Origin: Streptomyces sp. NBC_00582
GTDB taxonomy: Bacteria; Actinomycetota; Actinomycetes; Streptomycetales; Streptomycetaceae
DNA: 64,000 nt
Reading direction: 5' to 3'
Assembly: GCF_036345155.1 (NCBI RefSeq)
Contig: NZ_CP107772.1
Coordinates: 2,232,001 to 2,296,000 of the forward strand
How positions within the stretch are numbered: the first letter of the stretch is position 1; each line of letters opens with the position of its first letter. Position numbers and translations under genes: made by a program. Under the pieces are notes generated by a model. That model was not told the DNA's origin. It made no database searches and saw only the letters and a program-made list of their open reading frames with translations. Of this stretch, positions 61,643 to 64,000 are shown in pieces.

Positions 61643-62458
61643 ATGTCCCAGCCCGCCAGGTCCCCCCGCACACCAGCCACGCCCGACGCCTCGGAGAGTC
61701 CCGCGGGCAGCCGCGCGGCCGCCCAACGGCTCAAGATGCGCCGCGAACTGGCGGCCGCGGCCATGGAACTGTTCGCCACGAAGGGGTACGAGGCGACCAC
61801 CGTCGACGAGATCGCGGCCGCGGCCGGCGTCGCCCGCCGCACCTTCTTCCGCCACTTCCGCTCCAAGGAAGAGGCGATCTTCCCCGACCACGACGACACC
61901 CTGATCCGCGCGGAGGCCGTCCTCAACGCGGCCCCGGCCCACGAGCACCCCCTCGACACCGTGTGCCGCGGCATCAAGGAGGTCATGAGGATGTACGCGG
62001 CGCGGCCGGAGATCTCGGTCGCGCGCTACAAGCTGACCCGTGAGGTGCCCACCCTGCGGGAGGCGGAGATCGCCTCGGTGGCCCGCTACGAGCGGCTGTT
62101 CACCCGCTATCTGCTCGGCCACTTCGACGAGCACGCGCACGACGACGACGCCAACGACGACCCGCTGCTCGCCGAGGTCGCCGCGTCCGCGGTGGTCACC
62201 GCCCACAACCACGTCCTGCGGCGCTGGCTGCGGGCCGGCGGCCAGGGCGACGTCGAGGCACAGCTCGACCACGCCTTCGCGATCGTCCGCCGGACCTTCG
62301 GGACGGGCATCGGCGCGGGACGCGACGGCGGCGCACCGGGCCGGCAGGTCCCCGCCGCGGTCTCCGCGCAGGGCGAGGTGCTGGTGACGGTCGCCCGCAC
62401 CGACGCCCCGCTCCACGAGGTCATGCGCACCATCGAACAGGCGCTCAAGGAGCGCTGA
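61643..62458 (+). CDS. TetR-family transcriptional regulator
   Basis: 271 aa from the ATG at 61643 (the frame is open upstream without a ribosome binding site). The TetR HTH is clear: ELFATKGYEATTVDEIAAAA, GVARRTFFRHFRSKEEAIF. The C-terminal ligand domain includes AARPEISVARYKLTREVPTL and VVTAHNHVLRRWLRAGG. Position between the hydroxyacyl-CoA dehydrogenase and ccr suggests that it regulates them, probably sensing an acyl-CoA. Two palindromes in front of ccr are its likely sites. Confidence 0.9.
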   Translation: MSQPARSPRTPATPDASESPAGSRAAAQRLKMRRELAAAAMELFATKGYEATTVDEIAAAAGVARRTFFRHFRSKEEAIFPDHDDTLIRAEAVLNAAPAHEHPLDTVCRGIKEVMRMYAARPEISVARYKLTREVPTLREAEIASVARYERLFTRYLLGHFDEHAHDDDANDDPLLAEVAASAVVTAHNHVLRRWLRAGGQGDVEAQLDHAFAIVRRTFGTGIGAGRDGGAPGRQVPAAVSAQGEVLVTVARTDAPLHEVMRTIEQALKER

Positions 62459-62480
62459 CCCGCACCGCAGCCCTGTGATG

Positions 62481-62507
62481 ACGGCCACCCGACCGGGTGG
62501 CCGTTTT
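62481..62507 (+). terminator. Rho-independent terminator after the TetR gene
   Basis: ACGGCCACCC pairs with GGGTGGCCGT across a 2-4 nt loop and is followed by TTTT, 25 nt after the TetR stop. Confidence 0.85.
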
Positions 62508-62601
62508 GGCATGTCAGGGCATGTTTTCGCGTGGATTTCCGACCCGGTTCGATCGATCATCGCTCATTTGTTACGTAAAGATTTCATCTGAGGCGAAGAT
62601 C

Positions 62602-62638
62602 TGGCACTCAGTGCCTTGCGACCTGACACGCGGTGTCA
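62602..62638 (+). promoter_or_regulatory. Two TetR-type palindromes upstream of ccr
   Basis: TGGCACTCAGTGCCT (62602-62616) and TGACACGCGGTGTCA (62624-62638) share the form TGRCAC-N3-GTGYCA and are 22 bp apart, two helical turns. They lie 190 nt before ccr. The neighbouring TetR gene makes them its probable operators. Confidence 0.6.
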
Positions 62639-62827
62639 TACGTTGAAGGTGTCCGGGCGGCCGGCGTGCAGAGACCTTTCGTACGCCGGCTGTCCCCGCA
62701 GCTCATGACCTGCGCGCCCGGACGCCTGCGTCACAGGCAACCTCCCGCGCCACAAAGCGCTGCCGCACAGCACCGAACCAACCCTCAGCGCCCCTCCCTC
62801 AGGGCGCTCACCGCCGGAGGCAACACC
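62639..62827. other. Leader region of ccr
   Basis: No gene. The 190 bp contain CCCGCGCCACAAAGCGC-type GC-rich sequence and finish with GGAGGCAACACC, the ribosome binding site of ccr. The 5' part follows the two palindromes. Confidence 0.4.
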
Positions 62828-64000
62828 GTGACCACTCAGGACATCCTGGACGCGATCCAGTCGCCGGACGCGACGCCGGCCGACTTCGCCGCCCTGCCGC
62901 TTCCCGAGTCGTACCGCGCGATCACCGTCCACAAGGACGAGACGGAGATGTTCGCCGGGCTCGAGACCCGCGACAAGGACCCGCGCAAGTCGATCCATCT
63001 CGACGAGGTGCCCCTGCCCGAGCTCGGCCCGGGCGAGGCCCTGGTGGCCGTCATGGCCTCCTCGGTCAACTACAACTCCGTGTGGACCTCGATCTTCGAG
63101 CCGCTGTCCACGTTCGGCTTCCTCGAGCGCTACGGCCGCCTCAGCGAGCTCACCAGGCGCCACGACCTGCCGTACCACATCATCGGCTCCGACCTCGCGG
63201 GCGTCGTCCTGCGCACCGGCCCCGGCGTGAACGCCTGGAAGCCGGGCGACGAGGTCGTCGCGCACTGCCTCAGCGTCGAGCTGGAGTCGTCCGACGGCCA
63301 CAACGACACCATGCTCGACCCGGAGCAGCGCATCTGGGGCTTCGAGACCAACTTCGGCGGCCTCGCCGAGATCGCGCTCGTCAAGTCCAACCAGCTCATG
63401 CCGAAGCCGAACCACCTGAGCTGGGAGGAGGCCGCCGCCCCCGGTCTGGTCAACTCCACCGCCTACCGGCAGCTCGTCTCCCGCAACGGCGCCGGCATGA
63501 AGCAGGGCGACAACGTCCTGATCTGGGGCGCGAGCGGCGGACTCGGCTCCTACGCCACCCAGTTCGCGCTCGCGGGCGGCGCCAACCCCATCTGTGTGGT
63601 GAGCAGCCCCCAGAAGGCGGACATCTGCCGGTCGATGGGCGCCGAGGCGATCATCGACCGCAACGCCGAGGGCTACAGGTTCTGGAAGGACGAGCAGACC
63701 CAGGACCCGAAGGAGTGGAAGCGCTTCGGCAAGCGCATCCGTGAACTCACCGGCGGCGAGGACATCGACATCGTCTTCGAGCACCCCGGCCGCGAGACCT
63801 TCGGCGCGAGCGTCTTCGTCACCCGCAAGGGCGGCACCATCACCACGTGCGCCTCGACCTCGGGCTACATGCACGAGTACGACAACCGCTACCTGTGGAT
63901 GTCCCTGAAGCGGATCATCGGTTCGCACTTCGCCAACTACCGCGAGGCCTGGGAGGCCAACCGGCTGATCGCGAAGGGCAAGATCCACCCGACGCTCTCC
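62828..64000 (+). CDS. ccr: Crotonyl-CoA carboxylase/reductase (3' end outside window)
   Basis: GTG at 62828 after GGAGG. 391 codons are visible of about 445. Medium-chain dehydrogenase/reductase fold: EMFAGLETRDKDPRKSIHLD, MASSVNYNSVWTSIFEPLST, GSDLAGVVLRTGPGVNAWKP, then the NADPH loop IWGASGGLGSYATQFALAGG, and FEHPGRETFGASVFVTRKGG. These match Streptomyces Ccr, which makes ethylmalonyl-CoA or butyryl-CoA from crotonyl-CoA with NADPH and CO2, feeding acetate assimilation and polyketide extender units. The TetR and hydroxyacyl-CoA dehydrogenase genes upstream belong to the same pathway. Confidence 0.95.
   Translation, partial: MTTQDILDAIQSPDATPADFAALPLPESYRAITVHKDETEMFAGLETRDKDPRKSIHLDEVPLPELGPGEALVAVMASSVNYNSVWTSIFEPLSTFGFLERYGRLSELTRRHDLPYHIIGSDLAGVVLRTGPGVNAWKPGDEVVAHCLSVELESSDGHNDTMLDPEQRIWGFETNFGGLAEIALVKSNQLMPKPNHLSWEEAAAPGLVNSTAYRQLVSRNGAGMKQGDNVLIWGASGGLGSYATQFALAGGANPICVVSSPQKADICRSMGAEAIIDRNAEGYRFWKDEQTQDPKEWKRFGKRIRELTGGEDIDIVFEHPGRETFGASVFVTRKGGTITTCASTSGYMHEYDNRYLWMSLKRIIGSHFANYREAWEANRLIAKGKIHPTLS

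Noticed and set aside
58495..61986. 1160-codon minus-strand frame opposite the hydroxyacyl-CoA dehydrogenase
   Set aside because: The frame covers an obvious plus-strand enzyme and non-coding sequence. It lacks any recognisable domain.

Overview
The window is very GC-rich, with the strong third-position GC bias, GTG/TTG starts and short purine-rich ribosome binding sites of Streptomyces. Gene content supports that genus: DUF5753 XRE regulators, a DUF574 methyltransferase, a gvpOAFGYZJLSK gas vesicle cluster in the order I know from S. coelicolor, F420-type oxidoreductases, and the ethylmalonyl-CoA genes (3-hydroxyacyl-CoA dehydrogenase, TetR, ccr) at the right end. It looks like a chromosomal accessory or arm-proximal region: many paralogues, remnants and repeat arrays, but no phage or conjugative element.

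Layout. 1-3.2 kb: ADP-ribosylglycohydrolase, a truncated XRE gene, and an intact XRE/DUF574 pair. 3.3-6.1 kb: a 26-bp tandem repeat, an orphan DnaK and an OsmC peroxidase. 6.2-9.3 kb: MoxR-type AAA+ ATPase plus a VWA protein with a zinc-protease motif. 9.3-17.2 kb: holin-like/alkaline-phosphatase fusion, two metallo-beta-lactamase (MBL) fold proteins, a DedA protein ending in a MITE-like element, an aminotransferase-fold protein without the usual lysine, and a repeat-expanded surface protein. 17.4-25.1 kb: ThDP-dependent oxidase-like enzyme, DUF2795 protein, DJ-1/PfpI protein, a small secreted protein, ABC-F ATPase, histidine phosphatase, methyltransferase and a 56-aa hydrophobic peptide.

25.1-30.6 kb: the gas vesicle operon, almost every junction translationally coupled. 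30.7-37.5 kb: LigD-type polymerase coupled to transketolase, divergent from an F420-type oxidoreductase and an enolase-superfamily enzyme, then an SDR and a holin-like protein. 37.6-38.4 kb is a scar joining a glyoxalase (VOC) remnant to half an arginase-family gene. 39.6-45.0 kb holds four peptidases (S66, S9, M20, M55), plausibly for peptide or cell-wall peptide salvage.

45.2-49.0 kb is a persulfide/thiosulfate module: MBL-rhodanese dioxygenase, rhodanese, TauE exporter, divergent CsoR/CstR regulator and rhodanese-YgaP protein, with three near-identical 16-bp palindromes at the two promoter regions. 50-52.5 kb encodes a large SpoIIE-type phosphatase. A broken MFS transporter follows, then an SRPBCC protein, a radical SAM protein behind a LexA-type box, a secreted peptidase and a HEAT-repeat protein. 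The right end (59.7-64 kb) carries a double 3-hydroxyacyl-CoA dehydrogenase, a TetR regulator and ccr (cut by the window), with two palindromes in front of ccr.

The most unusual features are short tandem repeats expanded in frame inside genes (7-aa units in the S9 peptidase, 8-aa units in the surface protein). A degenerate 21-bp repeat also recurs at three separate places.
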